64,000 nt of DNA from Agrobacterium tumefaciens (GTDB taxonomy: Bacteria > Pseudomonadota > Alphaproteobacteria > Rhizobiales > Rhizobiaceae). Location of the stretch: the NCBI RefSeq assembly GCF_013318015.2, contig NZ_CP115841.1, positions 806,001-870,000 of the forward strand, given 5' to 3'. Positions 46,969 to 56,176 of this stretch are shown here, in pieces (within the stretch, counting starts at the first letter, position 1; each line of letters opens with the position of its first letter). The position numbers and the translations under genes are program-made. Under the pieces are notes generated by a model. It was not told the origin of the DNA and did no database searches. It was given only the letters and a program-made list of their open reading frames with translations.

Positions 46969-47382
46969 CTACCTTTTACCCCTCACCACATCGCTAATGG
47001 TGGCTTCGGATAGCTCACGCGCCACCGTGTTTTTCAGTAGGTGCACCGCCTGCGACCACGTCATGCTGTGCTGACTGCGAAGTACCCAAGCAATATAGCG
47101 AAGTTTGTAATCACGCTGACCGTGGCTGCTTTTCACCGTTGGCCGCCCCCGCATAATAACGTCGAAGATGGCGGCCTTGCAGGCATCATCAAGTTCGTGC
47201 TGGTGCTCTTTTGCCCACGCCATAAGGTCGTCGTACCCGTGGCCGGGCACGGCAGCCAAGGCAATACGACTAGGCAGGTCTTTCACCACTGCGCCGTCTA
47301 GTCCATGCCATAGATTGCGGACGTGCTGGGCAGGGTCAGCCACCGACTCAAACAGTTCCGCGTCAAAGTGAAACTCAACCAT
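46969..47382 (-). CDS. Hypothetical protein coupled to the integrase (137 aa)
   Basis: A 137-residue protein (MVEFHFDAELFESVADPAQH at the start). Its ATG overlaps the integrase stop by 8 bp. The C-terminal SQAVHLLKNTVARELSEATI has helix-turn-helix character. The family is not recognised; the coupling suggests a role in integration or excision control. Confidence 0.7.
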   Translation of the reverse strand: MVEFHFDAELFESVADPAQHVRNLWHGLDGAVVKDLPSRIALAAVPGHGYDDLMAWAKEHQHELDDACKAAIFDVIMRGRPTVKSSHGQRDYKLRYIAWVLRSQHSMTWSQAVHLLKNTVARELSEATISDVVRGKR

Positions 47383-48577
47383 TAATGACCGCCTTCGTGC
47401 AATGCTGCGACCAAGCCTCCATGATGGTTGCCCGGCGCTTTAAATCTTTGGTCCGATCATATGCGCGGCTGGTGGCATCGCCAACCTTGTGAGCGAGAAC
47501 CTTTTCCTTCGTGTCCCATGGCGTGTCCGTCTCTTCCGTCATCCAGTCTCGAAGCGACGATCTGAATCCATGGGGGCGGTAGCTAAGCTCGCGACCCTTC
47601 ATCAGTTCAATGGTGGCCGTGTCGCTAATGACGCCTTTCTTGGGGCTGGGGAACAGGTAGCCGTCCCGAGCGCTTTCTGCGGCCAACGTGACAAGGCGCT
47701 GGGCCTCGGTTGACAGCGGGATTTCGAACGCTTCGCCGCCCTTCATATTGGCAGCCGGTATCCACCACACATTGTCCCGCATTTCGTCTGCACGGGCGAA
47801 GCGCACCGGGTAGCTGCGTGCCCCGGTCAGGATGAGGAACTTAAGGGCAAGGTGCGTCACCAAGTCCTCGTTTAAGCTCGCGTAGAACGCGGGCACCTCT
47901 TGCCACGGCATGGAGGGGATATGCTGGGGCCGCCGTGGTTGTGCGCCGAGCAACACCTTGACCTTGAGCATGGTTTCCAAGCTGACATCCAAATCCATGG
48001 CGCTGGCGTATTTGAAGGCCATCCCCAAGCGGTCAATTACCTTGCTAGCTGTTTCGCCCTTGGTCAGCCAAAGTGGGCGCAGGACGTTGACCAGCATTGC
48101 AGGCGTAATTTCCTCAATCGGGGTCTGCCCCAGCTCCGGCAGCAGATGCAGTTCAAGCGGGCTGTACCAGCGCCCATTAACGCCACCACCCTTAAGCTCG
48201 GCCTTCTTCGCCTCAAACGTAAGCTTGCACACGGCTTCCAGTGTGGGGCGGCTGGGCGCTGGTGCAGTGGCGGCTACAAGCGCGGCGGTTTTAGCGGCCC
48301 GTGGATCGATGCCTGACGCTGCCGTGTCGCGAACCCCGTTGGCCGCCTCCCTCGCATCAGCTAAGGCCAACGAGGGATAAGGCCCCAGCCCGACTTCCAC
48401 GCGCTTGCCTTGACCATAGGGAACTTTGATAGTCACCTGCACTGACCAGTACATGGAACCGCCCGGCCTAACCATCAGGGAAAGCCCGCTGCCGTCGCTC
48501 ATGCGGTACGCCGTATCGCACGGCTTCCGCGCCGCTTCGTTGATCTGCTTTTGGGTAAGCTTATGCATCTGCGCCAT
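47375..48577 (-). CDS. int: Tyrosine-type integrase of the P4 group
   Basis: A 400-residue site-specific recombinase. The N-terminal arm-binding domain (about 1-90, DGSGLSLMVRPGGSMYWSV region), the core-binding helices (about 125-215) and the catalytic domain (about 230-395) are present. Catalytic residues appear in LTGARSYPVRF (Arg I), RPHGFRSSLRDW (His-x-x-Arg) and the final region HKVGDATSRAYDR (His/Lys and the Tyr nucleophile). ATG 48577 (MAQMHKLTQKQ) has GGAG 7 bp upstream. It reads inward from the right att site and recognises the tRNA-Leu 3' end. Confidence 0.95.
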   Translation of the reverse strand: MAQMHKLTQKQINEAARKPCDTAYRMSDGSGLSLMVRPGGSMYWSVQVTIKVPYGQGKRVEVGLGPYPSLALADAREAANGVRDTAASGIDPRAAKTAALVAATAPAPSRPTLEAVCKLTFEAKKAELKGGGVNGRWYSPLELHLLPELGQTPIEEITPAMLVNVLRPLWLTKGETASKVIDRLGMAFKYASAMDLDVSLETMLKVKVLLGAQPRRPQHIPSMPWQEVPAFYASLNEDLVTHLALKFLILTGARSYPVRFARADEMRDNVWWIPAANMKGGEAFEIPLSTEAQRLVTLAAESARDGYLFPSPKKGVISDTATIELMKGRELSYRPHGFRSSLRDWMTEETDTPWDTKEKVLAHKVGDATSRAYDRTKDLKRRATIMEAWSQHCTKAVING

Positions 48578-48597
48578 TTGTGTACTCCGGTTGAATA

Positions 48598-48649
48598 TAC
48601 ACAACGAGTACACAGATGGCTTGTGCTAGTAAAGACGAGCTAGGGTTAG
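48598..48649. promoter_or_regulatory. Candidate integrase arm sites, right end
   Basis: TACACAA (48598-48604) and TACAC (48609-48613) are followed by GATGGC (48615-48620) and GCTAGGGTTAG (48639-48649), the same motif order as at the left end. The site overlaps the integrase promoter region. Confidence 0.5.
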
Positions 48650-48743
48650 TTTTTTATGTTCAAGTGATTGATATAAAAGAACTTTTATGCGTCTTTGTGT
48701 ACGGCTTGGTTAGTTTGGGCGGCTTTGGGAAAAGGTAAAAATG

Positions 48744-48761
48744 CCCGCCGTCCGCACCATT
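48744..48761 (+). other. attR: second copy of the tRNA 3' end
   Basis: An 18-bp identical copy of the tRNA-Leu terminal sequence (CCCGCCGTCCGCACCATT). Homology stops on both sides. It marks the right boundary. From here to 48944 the sequence shows no gene. Confidence 0.92.
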
Positions 48762-48944
48762 TCCATCTCCAATTAAAAGATTTCTCTGCCGTTTTCCTGC
48801 GACATGCGGGCATTCCGGATGGATTCTGCGCCGGGATAGTCGATATCCGGGCAATCGATTGCATCATGATGCATGAGTCAGCCTAAAAAATGGGCTTGTT
48901 CACGCTCGCGGCATTTCTCCGTGAAAATCATCCAAAAGAGCCTA

Positions 48945-48975
48945 TTGACCTTGCCACGATGGGAAGCCCTATCTT
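48945..48975 (+). promoter_or_regulatory. CueR-type promoter of copA
   Basis: TTGACC (-35, 48945-48950) and TATCTT (-10, 48970-48975) are separated by 19 bp, the overlong spacing of MerR-family promoters. The spacer holds the dyad CTTGCC-acgat-GGGAAG typical of copper-responsive CueR/HmrR sites. It is 31 bp before the copA start. Confidence 0.85.
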
Positions 48976-49006
48976 TTTTTTGTAAAGAGAAAAAGAGGTC
49001 ATGCGC

Positions 49007-51511
49007 ATGTCACAAATCCAGATACAGGCGAACCATTCGATAGCCATCGAGGGAATGACATGTGCCTCCTGCGTCGGTCGTGTCGAGAAGGCTATTGCCA
49101 AGGTGCCGGGGGTCGTCAAGGCTTCGGTCAATCTTGCGACGGAGCGCGCCGATATTGCTTTTTCAGGAGCGCCGAACGTTTCGGCCGTTGTCGATGCCGT
49201 GCGAAATGCAGGCTATAGCGTCGACGAGAAAACCATCGAACTCGATATCGAGGGCATGACTTGCGCGTCCTGTGTCGGCCGTGTCGAAAAGGCGCTGAAG
49301 GCCGTTTCCGGTGTCTCAGACGCGAGTGTCAATCTCGCAACGGAGCGCGCCACCGTCCGCGTCGCCGGCAATGCCGTCTCTGCCGCCAGGCTGGCCGAAG
49401 CAATCAGCCAAGCCGGTTACAAGGCAAACGAGATCGTCGCCGACAAGGCCAAGGGTGACGAGCCGGACCGGCGCGAAGCCGAATTGCGCGGTTTGAAAAT
49501 CAGCCTGGCCACCGCTGTTGCCCTGACGCTGCCGGTCTTCATTCTGGAGATGGGCTCGCATCTGGTGCCCGCCATCCATGATTTCGTGATGGAAACCGTC
49601 GGCATGCGGGAAAGCTGGTATCTGCAATTCGCGCTGACCACGCTTGTCCTCTTCGGGCCGGGCCTGCGGTTCTTCAAAAAAGGCATCCCCGCACTTCTGC
49701 GGCTGGCGCCGGATATGAATTCGCTGGTGGTGCTGGGCACCGCCGCCGCCTGGGGGTTCTCGGTAGTCGCCACCTTCGTGCCCGAAATCCTGCCGAGAGG
49801 CACGGCCAATGTCTATTATGAGGCCGCAGCGGTGATCGTCACGCTTATCCTGCTCGGCCGTTTCCTCGAGGCGCGCGCCAAGGGCCGCACCAGCGAGGCG
49901 ATAAAGCGGCTCGTCGGCCTGCAGGCCAAGTCCGCCCGTGTGATACGCAATGGTGAAACCATCGATGTGCCGCTGCAGGATGTTGCGACTGGCGATGTCA
50001 TCGTCGTCCGTCCCGGCGAGAAAGTGCCAGTCGATGGTCTGGTGCTTGATGGTTCTTCCTATGTCGACGAATCGATGATTACAGGCGAGCCGGTGCCGGT
50101 GACCAAGACGGCTGGGTCCGAAGTCGTGGGCGGTACGGTCAACAGAAACGGCTCCTTCACGTTCCGCGCCACGAAGGTCGGCGCCGACACGCTGATCGCG
50201 CAGATCATCCGCATGGTCGAGGCAGCGCAGGCCGACAAACTGCCGATACAGGCGCTGGTGGACAAGGTGACCAACTGGTTCGTGCCTGCAGTCATGCTCG
50301 CTGCACTCGTCACCTTCATCGTCTGGTTCATTCTCGGACCGGACCCGGCCTTGACCTTTGCGCTGGTTAACGCCGTCGCTGTCCTCATCATCGCTTGCCC
50401 CTGCGCCATGGGCCTTGCCACCCCGACCTCGATCATGGTCGGAACCGGCCGTGCAGCCGAAATGGGCGTGCTGTTCCGGCGCGGCGATGCTCTCCAGACT
50501 TTGCGTGATGCCGATGTCATCGCCGTCGACAAGACCGGCACGCTGACGCTCGGTAAGCCGACACTGGTGCATTTCACCACGACCGAAGGCTTCGATCAGG
50601 ATGAGGTGTTGCGCCTTGTCGCCTCGCTTGAGAGCCGTTCCGAACATCCCATAGCCGAAGCTATCGTCGAGGCGGCAAAACATGGTGGCCTGACGCTTGC
50701 CGACGCGGCCGGCTTTGAGGCGACCCCAGGTTTCGGCGTTGCGGCAACGGTTGACGGCCGCAAGGTCGAGGCGGGCGCCGACCGCTTCATGGTGAAGCTC
50801 GGTTACGACATTGCGAAGTTCGCCGACGATGCCGACCGGCTGGGCAGGGAAGGGCAGTCGCCGCTTTATGCCGCTGTCGATGGCCGGCTGGCCGCCATCA
50901 TCGCTGTTGCCGATCCGATCAAGCCGACGACCCCGGAGGCGATAGCAGCGCTGCATGCGCTTGGTCTCAAGGTCACGATGATAACAGGCGATAACCGCCG
51001 CACGGCCGAAGCCATTGCCCGCCGTCTTGGTATCGACGAAGTGGTGGCGGAAGTACTGCCTGACGGCAAGGTCGAGGCCGTTAAAAGACTTGCGGCCGAT
51101 GGCCGGCGGGTGGCCTTCGTCGGTGATGGCATCAACGATGCGCCGGCCCTTGCGGCGGCCGATGTAGGTCTCGCAATCGGCACGGGTACGGATGTCGCCA
51201 TAGAAAGCGCCGATGTGGTGTTGATGTCTGGCGATTTGCGCGGTGTCGCGAATGCCATTGCGTTGTCCAAGGCGACGATCCGCAACATCCGCCAGAACCT
51301 GTTCTGGGCCTTTGCCTATAATGCCGCACTCGTTCCCGTGGCGGCCGGAATATTGTATCCTGCCAACGGTGTTCTGCTGTCGCCTGTTCTTGCTGCCGGA
51401 GCCATGGCGCTTTCCAGCGTGTTTGTCTTGACCAACGCGCTGCGTCTCAAAAGCTTCCGCCCGCCGCTGCTGGACAGATCGTCCGGCATGCAACTCGCAG
51501 CGGCAGAATAG
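49007..51511 (+). CDS. copA: Copper-exporting P1B-type ATPase
   Basis: An 834-residue Cu(I) efflux pump in the inner membrane. Two heavy-metal-binding domains each have GMTCASC (near residues 15 and 81). Eight helices are expected; the membrane copper site CPC is at C464. The phosphorylated aspartate is D508 in DKTGTLT, and the hinge [16 protein letters not shown] is intact. ATG 49007 is chosen because AGAGG lies 8 bp upstream; an ATG six bases earlier is too close to it. First gene of an operon with a flavoreductase and cueR. Confidence 0.95.
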   Translation: MSQIQIQANHSIAIEGMTCASCVGRVEKAIAKVPGVVKASVNLATERADIAFSGAPNVSAVVDAVRNAGYSVDEKTIELDIEGMTCASCVGRVEKALKAVSGVSDASVNLATERATVRVAGNAVSAARLAEAISQAGYKANEIVADKAKGDEPDRREAELRGLKISLATAVALTLPVFILEMGSHLVPAIHDFVMETVGMRESWYLQFALTTLVLFGPGLRFFKKGIPALLRLAPDMNSLVVLGTAAAWGFSVVATFVPEILPRGTANVYYEAAAVIVTLILLGRFLEARAKGRTSEAIKRLVGLQAKSARVIRNGETIDVPLQDVATGDVIVVRPGEKVPVDGLVLDGSSYVDESMITGEPVPVTKTAGSEVVGGTVNRNGSFTFRATKVGADTLIAQIIRMVEAAQADKLPIQALVDKVTNWFVPAVMLAALVTFIVWFILGPDPALTFALVNAVAVLIIACPCAMGLATPTSIMVGTGRAAEMGVLFRRGDALQTLRDADVIAVDKTGTLTLGKPTLVHFTTTEGFDQDEVLRLVASLESRSEHPIAEAIVEAAKHGGLTLADAAGFEATPGFGVAATVDGRKVEAGADRFMVKLGYDIAKFADDADRLGREGQSPLYAAVDGRLAAIIAVADPIKPTTPEAIAALHALGLKVTMITGDNRRTAEAIARRLGIDEVVAEVLPDGKVEAVKRLAADGRRVAFVGDGINDAPALAAADVGLAIGTGTDVAIESADVVLMSGDLRGVANAIALSKATIRNIRQNLFWAFAYNAALVPVAAGILYPANGVLLSPVLAAGAMALSSVFVLTNALRLKSFRPPLLDRSSGMQLAAAE

Positions 51512-51523
51512 GGGGCGGATGTG

Positions 51524-52546
51524 ATGACGCCTGGAAACACAGTCTATTTGCCACGTATCGGACGTAGCATTGTGGCAGCGCAGGGCGAGACCGTCCTTCA
51601 GGCCGCCCTTGCCGCCGGAATTTCCTATCCGCACGGCTGTCGCATGGGCCGGTGCGGGGCGTGCAAATCGCGCCTCGTCTCAGGCGAGATCGACCTTCTC
51701 AAGCATACGCCCTTTTCGTTGACAGAAGAGGAAAAGGCGGAAGGGCTGACACTCGCCTGCCGCGCCGTGCCGTTGAGCGACGTAACGATTGGCTGGCTCG
51801 ACGGTGAGGATGAGTTTGCCGATATTCCGGCCGGCCGCTTTGATGGCGTCATCGCGGAAGCGGTGGATGCGACGCATGATATCAAGCTCATTCGCATCAG
51901 GCTCGACGATCGCGAACTGTTTACCTTCAAGGCCGGCCAATATGTGCGCCTGTTTTATCCGGACTGTTCGCCGCGTGACTATTCCATTGCCAGCCGCATC
52001 GATGAGGACCTGATCGAATTCCATATCCGGCATGTCCCCGGCGGCGTCACGAGTGGCCATATTTTCGCGAACGCCAAGGCGGGTGACCCTGTCGTGCTGG
52101 TCGGTCCTTTCGGGTCTTCGTATCTGCGGGAAAAGCATTGCGGACCGATCCTCGGCATTGCCGGCGGTTCGGGGCTGGCGCCGGTGAAGGCGGTGGTAGA
52201 GGCAGCGGTCGCCACTGATCGGACCACGGGCCGGCAACGCCCGATCCATGTCTATTTCGGCGCCCGCGCCGAGCGTGACCTCTACATGGTCGACCGTTTC
52301 GAAGAACTTGCCGTAAGCTACGGCAATCTGAGCTTCGTTCCAGTTCTCTCGAATGAATACCATGCGCAGATGCGGCGCGGTTATGTCGGTTCCGCCGTGG
52401 CGGACGACTTCGACGATCTCGATGGCTGGAAAGCCTATCTGGCCGGACCGCCGGCGATGATCGAGGCAACGGTGCCGCAGCTCCTGGCAAGGGGCATCCG
52501 CACCGCCGACATTCATGCAGACGTGTTTTTCACCCCGGAAAGATAG
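51524..52546 (+). CDS. Iron-sulfur flavoreductase (ferredoxin plus FAD/NAD domains)
   Basis: A 340-residue electron-transfer protein. A plant-type 2Fe-2S ferredoxin domain (about 5-90) has ligands in CRMGRCGACKS and a fourth cysteine in LACRA. An FAD-binding domain with RDYSIAS follows near 145-150, and an NAD(P)-binding domain (GIAGGSGLAPVKA, near 213-225) at the C-terminus. This is the layout of oxygenase reductases such as those for naphthalene or toluene. No oxygenase is nearby, and it lies between copA and cueR, so a role in copper or redox stress is suggested (inference). Confidence 0.88.
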   Translation: MTPGNTVYLPRIGRSIVAAQGETVLQAALAAGISYPHGCRMGRCGACKSRLVSGEIDLLKHTPFSLTEEEKAEGLTLACRAVPLSDVTIGWLDGEDEFADIPAGRFDGVIAEAVDATHDIKLIRIRLDDRELFTFKAGQYVRLFYPDCSPRDYSIASRIDEDLIEFHIRHVPGGVTSGHIFANAKAGDPVVLVGPFGSSYLREKHCGPILGIAGGSGLAPVKAVVEAAVATDRTTGRQRPIHVYFGARAERDLYMVDRFEELAVSYGNLSFVPVLSNEYHAQMRRGYVGSAVADDFDDLDGWKAYLAGPPAMIEATVPQLLARGIRTADIHADVFFTPER

Positions 52547-52557
52547 GAGCAGGATCG

Positions 52558-53046
52558 ATGAACATTGGTACAGCCGCCACCGCATCCGGTGTTTCCGCAA
52601 AGATGATCCGCCACTACGAGACGATCGGGCTGATCAAATCCGCAAACCGCACGGAATCCGGTTATCGGGTCTATACGACCAACGATCTGGAGACGCTGCG
52701 TTTCATCCGCCGCGGCCGCGACCTCGGTTTCTCGATCGAAAAGATCAGGCAGCTCATGACCCTGTGGCGCGATCCCGGCGGTGCATCCTGCGACGTCAAG
52801 CGCATCGTCATGGAACATGTCGTAGATCTCGAGGCCAAGATGCATGCTCTTCGGGAGATGGCCGACACGCTGCGAAATATCGCGACCTATTGCCCTGACA
52901 ATGGTGAGCCGGATTGCCCGATCATTCAGGATCTTGCTCAATCTGAAGATCCCGATTTTACGCCGGTGGCGATCCTACCCAAGCGTTCCGGCATGCTGAA
53001 AGGCACGTCCGGTGTGGTGACGGATTTGCCGCGCCTCATGAAATAA
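52558..53046 (+). CDS. cueR: Copper-responsive MerR-type regulator CueR/HmrR
   Basis: A 162-residue MerR-family activator. The helix-turn-helix is MNIGTAATASGVSAKMIRHY (1-20) with wing ESGYRVYTTND. The C-terminal metal loop YCPDNGEPDCPI has the C-x7-C pair that binds a single Cu(I). It is expected to switch on the 19-bp-spacer promoters in front of copA and of copZ (59604-59634). It begins 11 bp after the flavoreductase gene. Confidence 0.93.
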   Translation: MNIGTAATASGVSAKMIRHYETIGLIKSANRTESGYRVYTTNDLETLRFIRRGRDLGFSIEKIRQLMTLWRDPGGASCDVKRIVMEHVVDLEAKMHALREMADTLRNIATYCPDNGEPDCPIIQDLAQSEDPDFTPVAILPKRSGMLKGTSGVVTDLPRLMK

Positions 53047-53118
53047 ACCGCATTTCCCCGGCGGGGACCGATCATCAATTGCAGTGCAATGGCCATTTTC
53101 GGCGAAGGAGAACAGGCA

Positions 53119-54063
53119 ATGTGGATACAGATAATACAACGCTTCCTTATTCTGTGCCTTATGCTGATGATCGTCTCCGTCATCGCGTTTCTTTTGCCCT
53201 ACATGGCCGGTGGCGATCCTGCTCGCACCATTCTGTTTTCGCGCATGCGCGATACGGCGCTCGATCCGCATGCAGTCGAGGCCCTTCGGTTAAGCCTCGG
53301 GCTCGACCGGCCGCTTTACGTCCAATATTTCGCATGGCTGTCGGGCGCGCTGCGCGGTGATCTGGGCTTTTCCTTCACCAGCAGCCAGCCCGTGGCGGGT
53401 GAGCTTTTGCGCTCTCTCGGCGTGTCCGTGACATTGGCACTGACGGCGCTGGCGATTGCGGTCGCCGTCGCCTTGCCGCTCGGCACGTTGGCGGCGATGC
53501 GTCCGGGTGGCCGGCTGGACAATTTCGCAACGCTGATGATCCAGACCTTCGTTGCCACGCCGGAATACTGGTTTGCGCCGATGTCGGCGCTCGTCTTTGC
53601 GCTTTATCTCGGCTGGTTGCCGTCTGCGGGCTGGGATAGCTGGCGCTCGATGGTGCTTCCCGCTTTGACGTTGACGCTGCGCCCACTGGCCTATTTCACG
53701 CAGGTGACGCGCGCCGCCATGGCTGAGGTTCTGCGCGCGCCTTACATCACGGCGGCCCGCAGCCGCGGTCTCGGCATGCATGGCACGGTCATGCGCCACG
53801 GCATTCGCAACGGTTCGCTTCCGATCGTCACCTTCTTTGCCCTATGGCTTGCGGGCCTGCTTGGCGGATCGGTGGTCGTGGAGGTGATATTTGCCATCCC
53901 CGGAATGGGCCGGCTTCTTTACGACGCCGTGGTCAATCGGGACATCCCCATGCTGCAGGGCGGTTTCATCTGCATCGTCGCCCTTTCCATCCTGATCAAT
54001 ACCCTGGCCGATGGCCTCTATGTCCTGATCAATCCAGCAATGCGAGGTCAACATGACCATTAG
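53119..54063 (+). CDS. ABC transporter permease, DppB type
   Basis: A 314-residue inner membrane permease of the dipeptide/oligopeptide/nickel importer family, with an N-terminal helix, a periplasmic loop and about five more helices. The EAA-type loop ITAARSRGLGMHGTVMRHGIRN (split here: ITAARSRGLGMH, near residues 211-222) contacts the ATPases. ATG 53119 (MWIQIIQRF) has GAAGGAG 11 bp upstream. Its end overlaps the next permease by 11 bp. Confidence 0.92.
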   Translation: MWIQIIQRFLILCLMLMIVSVIAFLLPYMAGGDPARTILFSRMRDTALDPHAVEALRLSLGLDRPLYVQYFAWLSGALRGDLGFSFTSSQPVAGELLRSLGVSVTLALTALAIAVAVALPLGTLAAMRPGGRLDNFATLMIQTFVATPEYWFAPMSALVFALYLGWLPSAGWDSWRSMVLPALTLTLRPLAYFTQVTRAAMAEVLRAPYITAARSRGLGMHGTVMRHGIRNGSLPIVTFFALWLAGLLGGSVVVEVIFAIPGMGRLLYDAVVNRDIPMLQGGFICIVALSILINTLADGLYVLINPAMRGQHDH

Positions 54064-54958
54064 TCACTTCCCGAGCGCGCCGGTAGCCGCCATGCCAATG
54101 ACCTTGCCCAAGCGCCCGTCGACACTTTTCCGGTTCACGGATTTCATCCGCCGGCGGCACTGGACGTTCTACGCGGGTTCGGCGATTTTTCTCGTCATCA
54201 TCGTGCTGCTCGTCATCGCGCCGTGGATTTCGCCCTATAATCCCGCGCAGCAAAGCCTTCGCCTGCGGTTGAATGCGCCAAGCGCCGCCTACTGGCTGGG
54301 CACTGACCATCTCGGGCGTGATGTCTTGAGCCGGCTGCTTATCGGTGGACGCTTCACGGTCACGATTGCCGCCATCACCGTCATCCTGTCGGTCGCCATC
54401 GGAACATTTATCGGCATCATCAGCGGTCGCAGCCGCGGCGTTGTCGATGAAGTCCTGATGCGGGTGGTGGATCTGCTCATCGCCATCCCTGACGTGGTGA
54501 TCGCCATTTTCCTCGTCGCCATCTTCGGCCCGGGATATGGCACATTGATCGCGTCGCTGACGATCGTCGGCTGGACACCTTTTGCGCGACTGGCACGCGG
54601 ACTGACGCTTTCGATCAATTCCCGAGAATATATGCGCGCCGCCGAGGTGCTTGGATGCACACGCCGCTTCATTATTTTCCGGCATGTCATTCCCAACACG
54701 ATCTGGCCGATCGCAGCAGTTGCCTTCCTGCGCTTCGGCCACAAGCTGATCACGGTGGGCGGACTGTCGTTTCTCGGCCTCGGCGTGCAGCCGCCGGCCG
54801 CAGACTGGGCGCTGATGTTGGCCGATGCGCAGGCCTATGCGGAACGTATGCCCATTCTCGTGATCGCACCAGGTCTGGCGATTTTCCTGTCGGCGTTGAG
54901 CGTGACATGGATCGGCCACGGCCTGAACATGGATACCAGGAAACCGAACGGCCATTGA
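54053..54958 (+). CDS. ABC transporter permease, DppC type
   Basis: A 301-residue partner permease. The N-terminal cytoplasmic part is followed by TM1 (about 43-63), then the OppC-type signature YWLGTDHLGRDVLSRLL (about 80-96) and the EAA loop MRAAEVLGCTRRFIIFRHV (about 195-213). Overlaps the DppB-type gene. The ATPase genes follow after 141 bp with their own start region. Confidence 0.92.
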   Translation: MTISHFPSAPVAAMPMTLPKRPSTLFRFTDFIRRRHWTFYAGSAIFLVIIVLLVIAPWISPYNPAQQSLRLRLNAPSAAYWLGTDHLGRDVLSRLLIGGRFTVTIAAITVILSVAIGTFIGIISGRSRGVVDEVLMRVVDLLIAIPDVVIAIFLVAIFGPGYGTLIASLTIVGWTPFARLARGLTLSINSREYMRAAEVLGCTRRFIIFRHVIPNTIWPIAAVAFLRFGHKLITVGGLSFLGLGVQPPAADWALMLADAQAYAERMPILVIAPGLAIFLSALSVTWIGHGLNMDTRKPNGH

Positions 54959-55099
54959 CGCCTGCGGTTAGAGCAATGACCGGCGCCCGCGCCGATCAAA
55001 CATACACAGGGCACGATAGCCCCAAGGAGAGTATTATCGTCTGAAGCCGCTTGAAAATACGCCCATGCCTCCGATGCAATAATAATAAGGGGAACTCTT

Positions 55100-56164
55100 A
55101 TGAATATCGAAGGACACACGCATGCCAATACGGCCATCGCCCCGGAGCGGACACCGCTTCTGGAAATCGAGGATTTGCACGTTTCGGTGCCGTCTGGAAA
55201 TGGCCGCAAGTTTGTTATCTCCGGTCTGACGCTCTCCGTCGATGCCGGAGAGGTCGTTGCACTGGTCGGCGAATCCGGATCCGGCAAGAGCATGACGGCT
55301 CTGTCGCTGATGCGGCTGTTGCCGCACGGCGCGGAAATCAACTCCGGCCGCATTTCTTTTGCCGGGCGCGACATTCTCGCTCTCTCGCCCTCCGAGCTTG
55401 ATGCGTTGCGCGGCGCCGATATCGGAATGCTTTTTCAGCAACCGCAGGCAATGCTCGATCCGACCAGCCGGGTGAGGACGCAGGTCGCCGAGCCACTGTG
55501 GGTCCACCGCAAGATGAGTCGGCATGCGGCACTGGGCCGGGTTGTCGGCATGCTCTCGGATGTTGGAATTCCCGATCCGTCGGCGCGGGCGCAATGCTTC
55601 GCACATGAACTCTCCGGCGGCATGGCGCAGCGCGTCATGATTGCTGCGGCACTCTCCGGCAATCCGCAACTGCTGATCGCCGATGAACCGACGACGGCAC
55701 TCGATGTCACCGTCCAGGCACAAATATTGCGCCTGCTCGACGATGAGCGTCGGAAGCGGCGGCTCGCCACGCTGCTCATCACCCATGACCTCTCGGTCGT
55801 TGCCGCTTTCGCGGACCGGATTGCGGTGATGTATGCTGGTCGCATTGTCGAGGAAGGGCCGACGCAGGCAATCCTCAAGGCGCCGCAACATCCCTATACC
55901 AAGGCGCTCATCAGCTGCTCGCTTCTGACGACCGACAGCGAGGGGCAGCTGCTGACGATCCCCGGCTCCAGCTCGCAGGCCCATGACATGTCCTGCGGTT
56001 GCCGTTTCCATCCCCGCTGCGCGCTTGCCCAGTCGGCCGGCATGGGCGGCCGTTGCATGGCAACGGAGCCGGATCTGAATGCCTTGCCGGAAGGTCGCAA
56101 GGCGCGGTGCTGGGCGGTCGACGACGACCATGCCGGCAGCCATGCCAGTCACACAGTCTGCTGA
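55100..56164 (+). CDS. ABC transporter ATPase, DppD type
   Basis: A 354-residue ATPase. Walker A is GESGSGKSM (near 56-64), the signature is LSGGMAQRVMIAAAL (near 171-185) and Walker B LLIADEPTTALD (near 191-202). The C-terminal oligopeptide/dipeptide transporter domain with the cysteine cluster CGCRFHPRC is present near residue 298; in some members this binds an iron-sulfur cluster. The next ATPase follows after 12 bp. Confidence 0.94.
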   Translation: MNIEGHTHANTAIAPERTPLLEIEDLHVSVPSGNGRKFVISGLTLSVDAGEVVALVGESGSGKSMTALSLMRLLPHGAEINSGRISFAGRDILALSPSELDALRGADIGMLFQQPQAMLDPTSRVRTQVAEPLWVHRKMSRHAALGRVVGMLSDVGIPDPSARAQCFAHELSGGMAQRVMIAAALSGNPQLLIADEPTTALDVTVQAQILRLLDDERRKRRLATLLITHDLSVVAAFADRIAVMYAGRIVEEGPTQAILKAPQHPYTKALISCSLLTTDSEGQLLTIPGSSSQAHDMSCGCRFHPRCALAQSAGMGGRCMATEPDLNALPEGRKARCWAVDDDHAGSHASHTVC

Positions 56165-56176
56165 AGGAGGGTTGCG

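Larger units (their letters stand above)
32019..48761. mobile_element. Integrated phage-satellite-like element in tRNA-Leu
   Basis: A 16.7-kb insertion bounded by 18-bp direct repeats of the tRNA 3' end, with a tyrosine integrase next to the right repeat. Without the later IS21 insertion it is about 14.1 kb. It encodes integrase, an AlpA-type regulator, primase-like and DUF3987 proteins, a small terminase subunit, a serine recombinase, an HK97-type prohead protease and about a dozen proteins under 140 residues, nearly all on the minus strand with 1-8 bp overlaps. No large terminase, portal, major capsid, tail or lysis gene is seen. A two-gene cargo lies on the plus strand beside the tRNA. The gene set fits a satellite that depends on a helper phage; an eroded prophage is the alternative. 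Confidence 0.85.

Noticed and set aside
49316..51634. Antisense open frame of over 770 codons across copA
   Set aside because: Codon-bias shadow; histidine/arginine-rich composition and no domain, while copA is unmistakable.
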